Assembly: GCF_001418015.1 (NCBI RefSeq)
Contig: NZ_LIQG01000032.1
Span: 310,001-374,000, forward strand
DNA length: 64,000 bases
Direction of reading: 5' to 3'
Source: Lacinutrix mariniflava
GTDB taxonomy: Bacteria; Bacteroidota; Bacteroidia; Flavobacteriales; Flavobacteriaceae
Position numbers and translations under genes: made by a program. Below, in pieces: positions 16,436 through 25,938 of this stretch; positions within the stretch are counted from its first letter, which is position 1, and each line of letters starts with the position of its first letter. A model generated the notes under the pieces. That model made no database searches and was not told where the DNA came from. It saw only the letters and a list, made by a program, of their open reading frames with translations.

Positions 16436-17380
16436 ATTAAGAACACGATTAACCCAATGTTCTATTCTGTATTTTTTTAGAATAGCTTCATCAACTTCTT
16501 GATAAGGAGAATTTACAAATTCGTCTGAAATCTCGAAATTATTTTCGTCTAAAAGCAAAATATTATTAGGATTGTAGAAATCGAAATTTACAATATCTTT
16601 ATTTGTAGTAATTAGCTTTTTTTGAAGACCTAAAGCTTCAAAAACTCTAAAGGTTAAACCTGTTTGTTGTTTTCTTTGAAATTCTACAACTATTTTAGAC
16701 TTTTTTGCAAGTTTGATTGCTTCATTAACATAAATAACTTGATCTACAACCTCAACAATCCCTCCTTCTGCAGCTTCTAGCTTTGGGTGAACAGAAATAA
16801 ACTTAGAACTCCACCCTTTATTCTTTATGTATTTACCTAAATCTTCCAGCTGTTTAAATCTATAATCATCATCATTTCCAGAAATATTAAAAAATAGATA
16901 TTCTGGATTTTTATTTACAGGACTCGTTTCAAAAATGTAATTGGTTATAAAATCGAAATTATATTTTTCAACATCAATTTTATCGAAGCTAAATATTTTA
17001 TCGAAAAAAGGAATAATGTCTTGCTTTCTTGTTAAGCGTTGTGCACTATCCCAATAATACGCAACCAATCGCGTTGTCATCGTTTTAAGCTCTTTCAAAA
17101 ACTTATTTGTTAAAAAGTCTGGGCGAATTATTAATATTTCATCTTGTTTTCCGATGGCACGAATATCATCTTCCATAAAGTAATAAGCCTTTTTTAAGTT
17201 TACACCTAAAAAGGTTTTAGATAGAACATTCTGAAGTTTTTCGTAAGGATTTTTAAATCCATTAAACTCCAAATAAGCAATATTTACCTCAACATCTTCT
17301 CGTCCTTTTAACTCTTGATAAAGGTATTCAACGTAACCAAAAGCTTTAGGACTAATTATAAGTATTTTTTTTTTACTCAT
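16427..17380 (-). CDS. GT-B-like protein of the glycan locus (function unassigned)
   Basis: 317 aa, no signal peptide. The N-terminus KKKILIISPKAFGYVEYLYQEL is a Rossmann beta-alpha unit as in GT-B enzymes. The C-terminal part contains VVEFQRKQQTGLTFRVFEAL, resembling the QxGLxxRxFE segment of CgeB-like or LPS-synthesis glycosyltransferases, followed by KKLITTNKDI. This supports a glycosyltransferase role, but the exact family is not certain. A perfect -7 element sits 23-30 bases upstream. It converges with the GT4 gene with a 9-base 3' overlap. Confidence 0.75.
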   Translation of the reverse strand: MSKKKILIISPKAFGYVEYLYQELKGREDVEVNIAYLEFNGFKNPYEKLQNVLSKTFLGVNLKKAYYFMEDDIRAIGKQDEILIIRPDFLTNKFLKELKTMTTRLVAYYWDSAQRLTRKQDIIPFFDKIFSFDKIDVEKYNFDFITNYIFETSPVNKNPEYLFFNISGNDDDYRFKQLEDLGKYIKNKGWSSKFISVHPKLEAAEGGIVEVVDQVIYVNEAIKLAKKSKIVVEFQRKQQTGLTFRVFEALGLQKKLITTNKDIVNFDFYNPNNILLLDENNFEISDEFVNSPYQEVDEAILKKYRIEHWVNRVLNLQ

Positions 17381-17402
17381 TTTTAGTATTGTATTTACCT
17401 TA

Positions 17403-17410
17403 CAAAGGTA
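17403..17410 (-). promoter_or_regulatory. -7 promoter element for the gene ending at 16427
   Basis: Minus-strand TACCTTTG, predicted leader of about 16 bases. Confidence 0.68.
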
Positions 17411-17472
17411 TATTTTTTTAACGATTTCTATAAAAGCTTAGTAAACAAGATTAAAAATCTTTAATGATTATT

Positions 17473-17480
17473 TACATTTG
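17473..17480 (+). promoter_or_regulatory. -7 promoter element, nearly leaderless, for the GT2 gene at 17489
   Basis: TACATTTG ends 8 bases before the ATG, so transcription should start at or within a few bases of the start codon. Confidence 0.6.
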
Positions 17481-17488
17481 CTGTACTT

Positions 17489-18391
17489 ATGAAAAATATT
17501 TCTGTAATTATAATAAATTATAACACTGCATTCTATACTTTAGAATGTATTCAATCTGTTATAAAATATACAAACAAGAGTATTAGTTACGACATTATAG
17601 TTGTAGACAATAATTCTGCTGTTAAAGATTATAATATTTTAAAAGAGAACTTTCCAATACAAGATAATATTTCACTACACAGAAGTAATATTAACACTGG
17701 TTTTGGAGGTGGAAATATGTTTGGAACCCAGTTTGCAAACTCAAAATACATATTGTTTTTAAATAACGATGCGATGCTACAAAACGATTGTTTGGGCATA
17801 TTGCATAGTTATATGGAAATGCATCCAAAAGTTGGCGTGAGCTCTGCTCAAAATTACGATGAGCATGGTAAACATGTTATTTCTTTTGATCATGATAAAG
17901 GGATTAGAAAACTTATTTTTGGCCGTAGTTTTTTAGAAAATAATTTTCCGGAAACGTATCCAAAACGCAAAAAAGAATATACCGAACCTGTAACTGTAAA
18001 CTTTGTTAATGGTGCTTTTATGTTTTTTAGAAGCGATGTGTTTTCAAAAATTGGAGGTTTCGATACTAATATCTTTCTTTATTTTGAAGAAATGGATACT
18101 TGTTTTAGACTAAGACAGCACAATTACACTAGTGTTTTAGTTCCCGAAGCTAAAATTTTACATTATCAAGGTGTAAGTACTGGAAGTAATAAAACCATTA
18201 GTAAAGAAGGTTTTATTTCGCATTTATATGTCATTAAAAAAAATTACTCTTTTGCTAAATATAGTTTTATACGTTGGTATTATTGTCTTACTTTTTTAAT
18301 AAAACCTAAGAAATGGTTTATGTTACCATTGGCTTTAAAAGGAGCGCCTTTAGGCGAATCGTTAAAACAAAAACAGGAAATTAATTTTTAA
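17489..18391 (+). CDS. Glycosyltransferase family 2 (rhamnosyltransferase-like)
   Basis: 300 aa. It has ISVIIINYNTAFYTLECIQS, NTGFGGGNMFG, YILFLNNDAML (acidic motif) and the C-terminal VNGAFMFFRSDVFSKIGGFD followed by LYFEEMDTCFRLRQ, the pattern of WbbL/RfbF-type O-antigen rhamnosyltransferases. A specific sugar cannot be assigned. The last 11 bases overlap the end of the convergent GT2 gene. Confidence 0.87.
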   Translation: MKNISVIIINYNTAFYTLECIQSVIKYTNKSISYDIIVVDNNSAVKDYNILKENFPIQDNISLHRSNINTGFGGGNMFGTQFANSKYILFLNNDAMLQNDCLGILHSYMEMHPKVGVSSAQNYDEHGKHVISFDHDKGIRKLIFGRSFLENNFPETYPKRKKEYTEPVTVNFVNGAFMFFRSDVFSKIGGFDTNIFLYFEEMDTCFRLRQHNYTSVLVPEAKILHYQGVSTGSNKTISKEGFISHLYVIKKNYSFAKYSFIRWYYCLTFLIKPKKWFMLPLALKGAPLGESLKQKQEINF

Positions 18392-19208
18392 ATTTCTTTT
18401 TTAAATATAAAAAAAGAGAATATTTACTATCAAAAATCTTCTTTTTAAATTTTCTTTTAGTTCGCTTCAATCCTTTTTGTTGAGAATCGCTTAAAGCAAT
18501 ATTATCTAAAATATAATTAATAACTGTAACACTTGTTTTCCATCTAAAAACCTCCGATTTTGAAGACCAAGAGCTTTTTTCATGGACACGATAAACAGAC
18601 ATAACTTTTTTTAATTTCTTAATTTTTCTATCCTTTAAAACAGACACATACAATGGCCAATCCCCTATTGGCAATGTACTAAAAGCTTCAGGTAGAGTAA
18701 AATCATTTCTTATCATTACCGTTGGTGTATGCATAAAGTTTCCTTTAGAGAAATCATCTAAGTTATAATCCTCTTTTGCTGCACTTGTAATATTATCATC
18801 GATCAATTCTAGCTTTGTCTGATCGTAAATTTTAGCTTCATGAAAACAGATAGCATAATCACTATTAGTCTCTAAAAAACTTGCTTGAATTTCAAGTTTT
18901 TTAGTATCAAGCATAAAATCATCTCCTTCACAAAAAGCTATATATTTACCTTTACAGCTATTAATAACATTTACAAAATTAGGAACCATTCCAATATTTT
19001 TTTTATGGTATGTAATATTGAATTTGTTAGGATTTTTTTCTTGAAATGCTTTTAATATTTTCTGCGTATTATCTGTAGATGCATCATCTCCAATAACAAT
19101 TTCAAAATCGAAAGTGGTTTCCTGAGCTAAAAAACTATCAATAGCTTGTGCTATAAACTGCTCATGATTATAAGTTAGTACAGCTATAGAAACTAATGGC
19201 TTAATCAT
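18381..19208 (-). CDS. Glycosyltransferase family 2
   Basis: 275 aa from the ATG at 19208. It has KPLVSIAVLTYNHEQFIAQA, FEIVIGDDASTDNTQKIL and YIAFCEGDDFML (acidic motif). The longer frame from 19241 is rejected because 19208 starts at the conserved strand and gives the usual 8-base overlap (ATGATTAA) with the stop of the upstream acetyltransferase. It is third in a minus-strand operon: aminotransferase, acetyltransferase, GT2. Confidence 0.88.
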   Translation of the reverse strand: MIKPLVSIAVLTYNHEQFIAQAIDSFLAQETTFDFEIVIGDDASTDNTQKILKAFQEKNPNKFNITYHKKNIGMVPNFVNVINSCKGKYIAFCEGDDFMLDTKKLEIQASFLETNSDYAICFHEAKIYDQTKLELIDDNITSAAKEDYNLDDFSKGNFMHTPTVMIRNDFTLPEAFSTLPIGDWPLYVSVLKDRKIKKLKKVMSVYRVHEKSSWSSKSEVFRWKTSVTVINYILDNIALSDSQQKGLKRTKRKFKKKIFDSKYSLFLYLKKKFKN

Positions 19209-19839
19209 ATTTATTTTTAATTTGTTTTCCAGGCACACCAACTACAGTTGTATTTGCCTTCACATTTTTTATCACTACTGCTCCTGCTCCAATTACGGCA
19301 TAATCGCCAATAATTACATCTGGAAGAATTGTACTACTCGCTCCAATAGATACGTAATCACCAATCTTACATCTTCCTAAAACAGTTGCTCTTGGAGATA
19401 TTTCACAGAAATCACCAACTATTACATCATGGTGTAAAGCTGCATCAAAATTAATTAAATTCCCTTTTCCAATACTTACAGAATTACTAATAAAAGCACG
19501 TTGCATGACATTAGAACCTTGGCCAATAAAAACTTCAAACTCACCAACATGAGCATTAGTTGCAATAACAGTTGTAAATACGCCTCCTAATGCTTCGACT
19601 TTATTTACTAAGTTTTTTTTTATTGTTGTTGTACCAATTCCAGTACAAAATGCTGTACTTACAGTTTCAAAGTAATTTTTCAATTCTTGAAAACTAGTAA
19701 TTATTTTAAACTTATTATAAAGCAATTCCGAAGTTTCGTTAGTCGAAATATTATCAAAAAAAACTAGAGGATTTACAGATTGATCTTGTAATATTTGTAG
19801 CATTTCTTTAGCATGACCTTTAGCTCCAATAATAACCAT
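19201..19839 (-). CDS. NeuD/PglD-type sugar O/N-acetyltransferase
   Basis: 212 aa. The N-terminal Rossmann-like segment MVIIGAKGHAKEMLQIL is the PglD/NeuD domain. Residues 90-210 are a left-handed beta-helix of hexapeptide repeats (IGKGNLINFDAALHHDVIVG, VSIGASSTILPDVIIGDYAV). The conserved His pair is in ALHHD. Family members acetylate UDP-4-amino-sugars (PglD) or sialic acid (NeuD). The upstream aminotransferase, overlapping by one base, favours an amino-sugar substrate. Confidence 0.88.
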   Translation of the reverse strand: MVIIGAKGHAKEMLQILQDQSVNPLVFFDNISTNETSELLYNKFKIITSFQELKNYFETVSTAFCTGIGTTTIKKNLVNKVEALGGVFTTVIATNAHVGEFEVFIGQGSNVMQRAFISNSVSIGKGNLINFDAALHHDVIVGDFCEISPRATVLGRCKIGDYVSIGASSTILPDVIIGDYAVIGAGAVVIKNVKANTTVVGVPGKQIKNKYD

Positions 19840-20915
19840 TATAAGGAATTAATTATGTTACAAATTATAGTTACTTCTGCTTTTTCTAGCTCATAAAAAA
19901 GAGGTAAACATAAAATTCTTTTACTAATATCTTCAGAAATAGGCATACTTACAGATGTTACTAAATAGGGTAATTTATTTAGTGATGGATAGAAATAACG
20001 TCGTGGAAAAATTTCTAATAGCTCCAAATGCTTTAACACTTTTTCCAAATGCTCCTCTGATTTTAAAATAACTGGCATGTAAGAATAATTTCTCTCTGTT
20101 GAAGCTCGAAAACTAAAGAGTTCTAAATTTAAATTATCTTGTAATAACGTCTCATAATGCTCTGTTAGCATTTTTCTTTTATCAATAATTTTATCAATAT
20201 ATGGCAAAACACTTAAACCAACAGCTGCTTGCATTTCTGAAGCTTTTGCATTGATACCTAACCCATGGTAATCTAAAGGTCCATTATGTCCAAAATTATG
20301 ATGATAATAACACTTATTATATAATGTTTCATTAGGAATAAAAACAGCACCACCTTCTCCTGTATGGAATAATTTAGTGGCATGAAAACTGGTTGTTATA
20401 ATATCACCATAAGAAAATATAGATTTCCCCTTATACTTTACGGCAAAACAATGGGCACCATCATAAATAACTTTAAGGTTGTGTTTTTTTGCAATAACCT
20501 CAATAGCATCAATATCGCACGGGTTTCCAAATACATGTGTTGCTAAAATAGCTTCTGTATTTTCTGTTATAGCAGCTTCAATTTTTAGTGGATCAATAGT
20601 TAACATTTCTCGTTCAATATCCACAAAAACAGGTGTGCAATTTTCCCAAATAATAGCAGATGTTGTAGCTACATAGCTAAATGGCGTTGTAATAACTTCC
20701 TTTGTAATACCTAATGCTTTTAAAGCTATTTGTATGGGCAAAGTGCCATTAGTAGTTATAAAAAAATTAGTAATCCCTAAATATTTTGACAACTTATTTT
20801 CTAGATCTAGAAGTAACTCACCTCTATTAGTTACTCTCTTCTTATCCCAAGCACTTTTTAAAATTTTTTCAAATTCTTCAATTGGCGGCAAAAAAGTTTG
20901 TGTTACATTTATCAT
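19839..20915 (-). CDS. DegT/DnrJ/EryC1/StrS family PLP aminotransferase
   Basis: 358 aa. The PLP lysine is K181 in SFHATKLFHTGEGG, the cofactor Asp is in VIYDGAHCF (D152), and the GT-P-Q motif is in TTNGTLPIQIALKALG. These enzymes transaminate nucleotide-linked keto-sugars. With the overlapping PglD-like acetyltransferase it would make an acetamido-deoxy sugar for the surface glycan; the dehydratase that would supply the keto-sugar is not in this window. A TAATTTTG element on the minus strand (20921-20928) ends only 6 bases before the ATG, so a leaderless mRNA is possible. Confidence 0.9.
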   Translation of the reverse strand: MINVTQTFLPPIEEFEKILKSAWDKKRVTNRGELLLDLENKLSKYLGITNFFITTNGTLPIQIALKALGITKEVITTPFSYVATTSAIIWENCTPVFVDIEREMLTIDPLKIEAAITENTEAILATHVFGNPCDIDAIEVIAKKHNLKVIYDGAHCFAVKYKGKSIFSYGDIITTSFHATKLFHTGEGGAVFIPNETLYNKCYYHHNFGHNGPLDYHGLGINAKASEMQAAVGLSVLPYIDKIIDKRKMLTEHYETLLQDNLNLELFSFRASTERNYSYMPVILKSEEHLEKVLKHLELLEIFPRRYFYPSLNKLPYLVTSVSMPISEDISKRILCLPLFYELEKAEVTIICNIINSL

Positions 20916-21026
20916 ATTAACAAAATTAGAAAACTTAAGTCTTTAACTACTATAAAAATAAATTATTTATAATATAAGATAGTTACATCATAAAATGCAT
21001 AATTTTACATTATAATAGTTGAAAGT

Positions 21027-22213
21027 ATGCAAAAAAAATACTAGTTATTCCTTCTTGGTATCCAAGCAAGGACAACGAGTTAGTTGGGTCTTTTTTTAGA
21101 GAACAGGCCAATTTATTAAATAATAATGGATTTAATATTAAAGTGCTTTATGGCGTTGAAAAAGAGGTTGGGCTATTTAGGTATTTAATAACAAGCTTTA
21201 TAAGCTTCGTTAAAAGTAGCAATAGTGTTAATCTAAATTATCTAGAACAAAATCCTGAAGCTCATTCTTTTTCTATTCTTCATTATAAAAAAACCTCTCC
21301 AAAACTAAAACTAAAAAAAAGTAAACGTTTATATAATAGAGCTTTTAAAAATATAACCACAAATTGGCAGCCAGAACTTATTCATGCTCAATGCAGTGCT
21401 AATGCTGGTATTTACGCGCACTTTATATCTAAAACCAATAACTTGCCATTTGTAATTATTGAACACCAAGTCTTTTTATTAAACCATTACAATATTAAGG
21501 TGCAAAAAGGGATAAAAAAAGCTATGGAAAATGCTTATAAAGTTGGTGCAGTAAGCTACCACCAAAAGCGTTGTATTTTAATGAATGGAATTGATTGTAA
21601 TCCAGAAATTATATGGAATTTAATGGATGAAAATAAGTTTAAAATTGCTGTTAATAATACTGATAAAAAATTCACTATTACGACCATTACTTATCCCGGA
21701 TTAATTAAAGATTCTGAAACTTTTTTTAAAAGCTTAGAACTGTTTCAGACTATTTGCAAATCTGATTTTGAAGCTGTAATCATTGGAAACGATTCCTTTA
21801 GCGATATTTCCAAAGCAAACAGTTCTCACTTTGAGCTTTTAGCAAAAAAACACAATGTCTATGATAAGTGTCTATTTTTACCTCAGCTTAGTCGAAAGGA
21901 GATAAATACCAAACTGCAAGCTTGCGATGTATTTATATCTACAAGTGTTGCAGAAACTTATGGAGTTGCAGTACGTGAAGCTATGCTATGTGGTAAACCA
22001 ATAATAGTTACTAAAAGTGGAGGTGTTGAAGATTCAATAACTAGTGATACTGGCATTTTAGTAAATCTTAAAGATGCACAATCTATAGCCGAAAACTTAT
22101 TGAAAATAAAAAACAAGGAACACTCCTATAATCCCGAGAAAATTAGAGCCCATATAATTAACCAAAGTGGAACTGCTGCATTTATCAAAACAATGACACG
22201 TTTTTACAACTAA
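21027..22213 (+). CDS. Glycosyltransferase family 4 with the start ATG out of frame (A8 tract)
   Basis: The body of the protein is open from a TGA at 21020-21022 onwards and reads KKILVIPSWYPSKDNELVGS from 21032, the normal GT4 N-terminus. It later shows VIIGNDSFSD and VFISTSVAETYGVAVREAML (GT4 donor motif). No in-frame ATG exists near the N-terminus; the first conventional start is a GTG at 21143, which would remove beta-1 and the first 37 conserved residues. The ATG at 21027 is followed by C and eight A residues and is one base out of frame: nine A residues would give MQKKILVIPSWYPS. This is a disrupted, slippage-expressed or phase-variable gene, or a homopolymer sequencing error. Confidence 0.8.
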
Positions 22214-22313
22214 ACTTTAATAAAAAAAGAACATATTTAGAACTATTGTTATAAATAGAAGTATAAAATATAGTTTTATGTCTATTAATTAATACTCCCA
22301 AATCGGCATTTAT

Positions 22314-22321
22314 TATCTTTG
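22314..22321 (+). promoter_or_regulatory. -7 promoter element for the 22.4-25.9 kb operon
   Basis: TATCTTTG, full match; predicted leader of about 105 bases before the ATG at 22433. I see no riboswitch in that leader. Confidence 0.55.
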
Positions 22322-22432
22322 AAAATTCAATATTAGAATCACTGAGTTAATAATATCAACTGAAAGGCAAATTAAAGAAATATTAGGAAGCTACAAGTCT
22401 AAAGTTATGCTACTTACAATTATAAAAAAGAC

Positions 22433-22993
22433 ATGAAAGAAGAAATAAACAAAGCTATAGAAGTTTTAAAACGTGGAGGCCTAATTTTATACCCAACAGA
22501 TACTGTTTGGGGAATTGGTTGTGATGCAACAAACGCTGAAGCAGTACAGAAAATATATAAGTTAAAACAGCGAAAAGATAATAAATCGTTAATATGTTTG
22601 GTAAGTAACTACGGTATGCTTGAAAGACATGTGGACAATGTACCTAAAATGGCTTATACTATTTTAGATATTGCAGATAAACCTACAACAGTTATTTATG
22701 ATTCTCCAGCAGGAATTGCTGAAAATTTAATAGCAGAGGATAATACTTTAGCTATAAGAATTGTAGATCATGATTTTTGCAAAAAAATGATTAGATATTT
22801 GGGACGACCAATAGTTTCGACATCTGCAAACTTAGCAGGTAAACCAACACCTAAATCCTTTAAAGAAATAGATGAAGCGGTTATAAAAGGTGTGGATTAT
22901 GTCGTAAATTTGCACCAACAAAAAAATGGAGGAAATCCTTCGACTATTATAAAATTAAGTAATAGTGGTGGCGTAAAAATTATACGTGAATAG
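22433..22993 (+). CDS. Sua5/YciO/YrdC-family L-threonylcarbamoyladenylate synthase
   Basis: 186 aa single YrdC domain. It has GGLILYPTDTVWGIGCDATN, KQRKDNKSLICLVS and RPIVSTSANLAGKPTPKSF, covering the KxR and SxN substrate-binding motifs. The family makes threonylcarbamoyl-AMP for the t6A37 modification of ANN-decoding tRNAs; a YciO paralogue cannot be fully excluded, so no symbol is given. It is followed after 16 bases by the CCA-adding-type gene, forming a tRNA-maturation pair. Confidence 0.88.
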   Translation: MKEEINKAIEVLKRGGLILYPTDTVWGIGCDATNAEAVQKIYKLKQRKDNKSLICLVSNYGMLERHVDNVPKMAYTILDIADKPTTVIYDSPAGIAENLIAEDNTLAIRIVDHDFCKKMIRYLGRPIVSTSANLAGKPTPKSFKEIDEAVIKGVDYVVNLHQQKNGGNPSTIIKLSNSGGVKIIRE

Positions 22994-23009
22994 ATAGTTA
23001 GTAAAGAGA

Positions 23010-24428
23010 ATGAATCACAAAGAAGCACTAAAACATAACATATTTAAAATAATCTCAAAATCTGCTTTAGAGCTTAACATTGACAGTTACGTTATTGGAG
23101 GTTTTGTTCGCGATTACTTATTAAAACGCGGTGATGCAAAAGATATAGATATCGTTGCTATTGGAAGCGGTATTGCGTTAGCCAAACAAGTCGCTAAAAA
23201 TTTACCAAATAAGCCAAAAGTTCAAGTTTTTAAAACCTATGGTACTGCAATGCTTAAACTCGATGATATTGAGGTTGAATTTGTTGGTGCAAGAAAAGAA
23301 TCTTATAACGAAGACAGTAGAAATCCAATAGTAGAAAACGGCACATTGCAAGACGACCAAAACCGTCGTGACTTTAGTATTAATGCTTTAGCTCTAGATT
23401 TATCTGAAGCCAATTTTGGTAACTTATTAGACCCATTTAATGGTGTAGAAGATTTGGGAAATAAAATAATTCGCACACCTTTAGATCCAGATATTACATA
23501 CAGTGATGATCCATTACGCATGATGCGAGCTATTAGGTTTGCAACACAATTAGGTTTCATTATTGAAAAAGAATCGCTTAACGCTATTACAAGAAACAAC
23601 GAACGTATTAAGATAATCACCAACGAACGTATTGTTGTAGAGCTTAATAAAATTTTAGAAAGCAAAACACCATCTATTGGTTTTTTACTATTAGAAGAAA
23701 CAGGGTTATTAAAATACATTCTTCCAGAATTAACAGCCTTAAAAGGTATTGATGAAGTAGAAGGACAAAAACATAAAGATAACTTTTACCATACTTTAGA
23801 AGTTGTAGATAATATTGCCAAACATACTAATGATGTTTGGTTACGTTGGGCCGCACTACTCCATGATATTGGAAAAGCACCAACCAAGAAATTTAGTAAA
23901 AAAGTAGGTTGGACTTTTCATGCTCACGAATTTGAAGGTTCTAAAATGGTGTATCATTTATTTAAGCGTTTAAAAATGCCTTTAAATGATAAAATGAAAT
24001 TTGTACAGAAACTGGTATTTATGAGTTCGCGACCAATTGTATTGGCTCAAGATATTGTAACCGATTCTGCTGTGCGCCGTTTAGTATTCGATGCTGGAGA
24101 TTATGTAGACGATTTAATGACGCTTTGTGAAGCCGATATTACGACCAAGAACCCAAAAAAGTTTAATAAATACCATGACAATTTTAAAATTGTTAGAGAG
24201 AAAATAATTGAAGTTGAAGAAAAAGATCATGTACGTAATTTTCAGCCACCAATTTCTGGTGAAGAAATTATAAAGACTTTTAATTTAAAACCTTCAAGAG
24301 AAATAGGAATTATTAAAGAAGCGATAAAAGAAGCCATTTTGGAAGGTATTATTCCAAACGAGCACGAAGCAGCTTTTAAGTTAATGATAGAAAAAGGGAA
24401 AGCTTTAGGTTTGAAAACTTCAAGTTAA
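23010..24428 (+). CDS. CCA tRNA nucleotidyltransferase / polyA polymerase family with HD domain
   Basis: 472 aa. The nucleotidyltransferase core is at the N-terminus ([20 protein letters not shown] with the catalytic pair DIDIV), followed by [13 protein letters not shown] and [17 protein letters not shown]. Around residue 290 there is an HD phosphohydrolase domain ([18 protein letters not shown]). The architecture matches bacterial CCA-adding enzymes that complete or repair the tRNA 3' end. It lies between the YrdC-family gene and the GNAT gene, spaced 2 bases from the latter. Confidence 0.9.
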   Translation: MNHKEALKHNIFKIISKSALELNIDSYVIGGFVRDYLLKRGDAKDIDIVAIGSGIALAKQVAKNLPNKPKVQVFKTYGTAMLKLDDIEVEFVGARKESYNEDSRNPIVENGTLQDDQNRRDFSINALALDLSEANFGNLLDPFNGVEDLGNKIIRTPLDPDITYSDDPLRMMRAIRFATQLGFIIEKESLNAITRNNERIKIITNERIVVELNKILESKTPSIGFLLLEETGLLKYILPELTALKGIDEVEGQKHKDNFYHTLEVVDNIAKHTNDVWLRWAALLHDIGKAPTKKFSKKVGWTFHAHEFEGSKMVYHLFKRLKMPLNDKMKFVQKLVFMSSRPIVLAQDIVTDSAVRRLVFDAGDYVDDLMTLCEADITTKNPKKFNKYHDNFKIVREKIIEVEEKDHVRNFQPPISGEEIIKTFNLKPSREIGIIKEAIKEAILEGIIPNEHEAAFKLMIEKGKALGLKTSS

Positions 24429-24430
24429 TT

Positions 24431-24883
24431 ATGCTAAAAATTGTAAAAACAAATTCTGAAAATCCAGATTTTATTGCATTAGTAAAATCTTTAGACAGCT
24501 ATCTAAAAATTACAGATGGTGATGAGCACGAGTTTTACAATCAGTTTAATAGCATTACTCTTTTAAAACACGTTGTTATTGCGTATCACAACAATATTGC
24601 AGTGGGTTGCGGAGCATTTAAACCTTTTAACGACAGCACTGTAGAACTTAAGCGCATGTTTACAGTACTTGACTATCGAGGACAAGGTATTGCAGGAGAA
24701 ATTATAAAAACGTTAGAACTTTGGGCTCAAGAAATTGGTTTTACTACTTCGGTTTTAGAAACTGGCACAAAACAAACCGAAGCCGTTTCGTTTTATAAAA
24801 AATGTGAATACCGTATAACTCCTAATTATGGGCAATACAAAGACATGGAAAATAGTTTGTGCTTTAAGAAAATACTAGATTAA
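24431..24883 (+). CDS. GNAT family N-acetyltransferase
   Basis: 150 aa. It has the acetyl-CoA-binding motif VLDYRGQGIAGEIIKTLELW (R/Q-x-x-G-x-G/A) and the C-terminal FYKKCEYRITPNYGQY typical of the short GNATs. The acceptor is unknown. It starts 2 bases after the CCA gene, and its TAA is followed immediately by the ATG of the heme A synthase gene. Confidence 0.88.
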   Translation: MLKIVKTNSENPDFIALVKSLDSYLKITDGDEHEFYNQFNSITLLKHVVIAYHNNIAVGCGAFKPFNDSTVELKRMFTVLDYRGQGIAGEIIKTLELWAQEIGFTTSVLETGTKQTEAVSFYKKCEYRITPNYGQYKDMENSLCFKKILD

Positions 24884-25897
24884 ATGAAAAAGGATAACAA
24901 AAAAGTAATTTACTGGCTTTTTACGGGCTGTTTTTTAATCTTCATCATGGTAATTGTTGGAGGTATTACTAGACTAACAGATTCTGGTTTATCTATTTCT
25001 AATTACAAATTAATAACAGGCACAATACCTCCTATTGGAGAAGCTGCCTGGCAAGAAGCTTTTGCATTGTATCAACAATATCCCGAGTTTCAAAAATTGC
25101 ATGCTCATTTTACTTTAGAAGATTTTAAAAGCATCTATTTCTGGGAATGGCTACATAGAGTAATTGGTAGATTAATTGGTATGGTTTTTATTATTCCATT
25201 TTTATACTTTTTAGCGACTAAACAACTCACAAAAAAAACAATAAAAAAATGTATTATCCTTCTTGTTCTTGGAGGTTTTCAAGGTTTTTTAGGCTGGTAC
25301 ATGGTAAAAAGCGGATTGGTAGACAAGCCAGATGTAAGTCATTTTAGACTAGCAGCACACCTAACAACGGCATTCTTAACGTTTGCTGCAACACTATGGG
25401 TTGCGCTAGATATAATATTCCCAGACAAAAAGACTATCGATAAAAAGTTTAAAAACCTTATTGTTGTTGGTTATATAGTATTAGTTTTTCAAATTATTTA
25501 TGGTGCTTTTGTTGCCGGTTTAAAAGCTGGATTATTACATAATCATTGGCCTTTAATGAACGAAGGCAAATTTATGCACGAAACCGTTTATGTTCTTAAT
25601 CCTTTTTACAAGAACCTTATAGAAAACCCTAGTGGCATTCAGTTTGTACACAGAACATTTGCCTATCTTGTAGTTATTATAATACTAATTATTTGGGTTC
25701 AATCTAAAAAATTAACACGCACAAGCTACCAAATAAAAGGAGTTAACTCATTACTAATTTTAGTTGGTTTTCAATTTTTATTAGGTGTTTTAACTATTAT
25801 ATACCAAGTTCCTTTATGGTTAGGTGTAGCACACCAAATTGGTGCTTTTTTCTTATTAAGTGCCATGACATTTACTTTACACAGATTTAGCAAGTAA
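24884..25897 (+). CDS. ctaA: Heme A synthase, COX15/CtaA family
   Basis: 337 aa with eight predicted membrane helices. It oxidises the methyl group of heme O to make heme A for cytochrome oxidase. Conserved segments: VIVGGITRLTDSGLSISNYK near the N-terminus, FYFWEWLHRVIGR-like sequence around residue 90 (FKSIYFWEWLHRVIGRLIG), GLVDKPDVSHFRLAAHL, FVHRTFAYLVV and VAHQIGAFFLL, containing the heme-ligand histidines. It is the last gene of the operon that starts at 22433. Confidence 0.92.
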   Translation: MKKDNKKVIYWLFTGCFLIFIMVIVGGITRLTDSGLSISNYKLITGTIPPIGEAAWQEAFALYQQYPEFQKLHAHFTLEDFKSIYFWEWLHRVIGRLIGMVFIIPFLYFLATKQLTKKTIKKCIILLVLGGFQGFLGWYMVKSGLVDKPDVSHFRLAAHLTTAFLTFAATLWVALDIIFPDKKTIDKKFKNLIVVGYIVLVFQIIYGAFVAGLKAGLLHNHWPLMNEGKFMHETVYVLNPFYKNLIENPSGIQFVHRTFAYLVVIIILIIWVQSKKLTRTSYQIKGVNSLLILVGFQFLLGVLTIIYQVPLWLGVAHQIGAFFLLSAMTFTLHRFSK

Positions 25898-25910
25898 GTA
25901 TAAAAACGCA

Positions 25911-25918
25911 TACCTTTG
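25911..25918 (+). promoter_or_regulatory. -7 promoter element for the pRiA4b ORF-3-like gene
   Basis: TACCTTTG, 20 bases before the ATG at 25939. Confidence 0.65.
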
Positions 25919-25938
25919 CAAACCTATTTTATATTAGC

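Noticed and set aside
23303-23719. 138-codon minus-strand frame inside the CCA-adding-type gene
   Set aside because: Opposite-strand shadow of strongly conserved nucleotidyltransferase codons.
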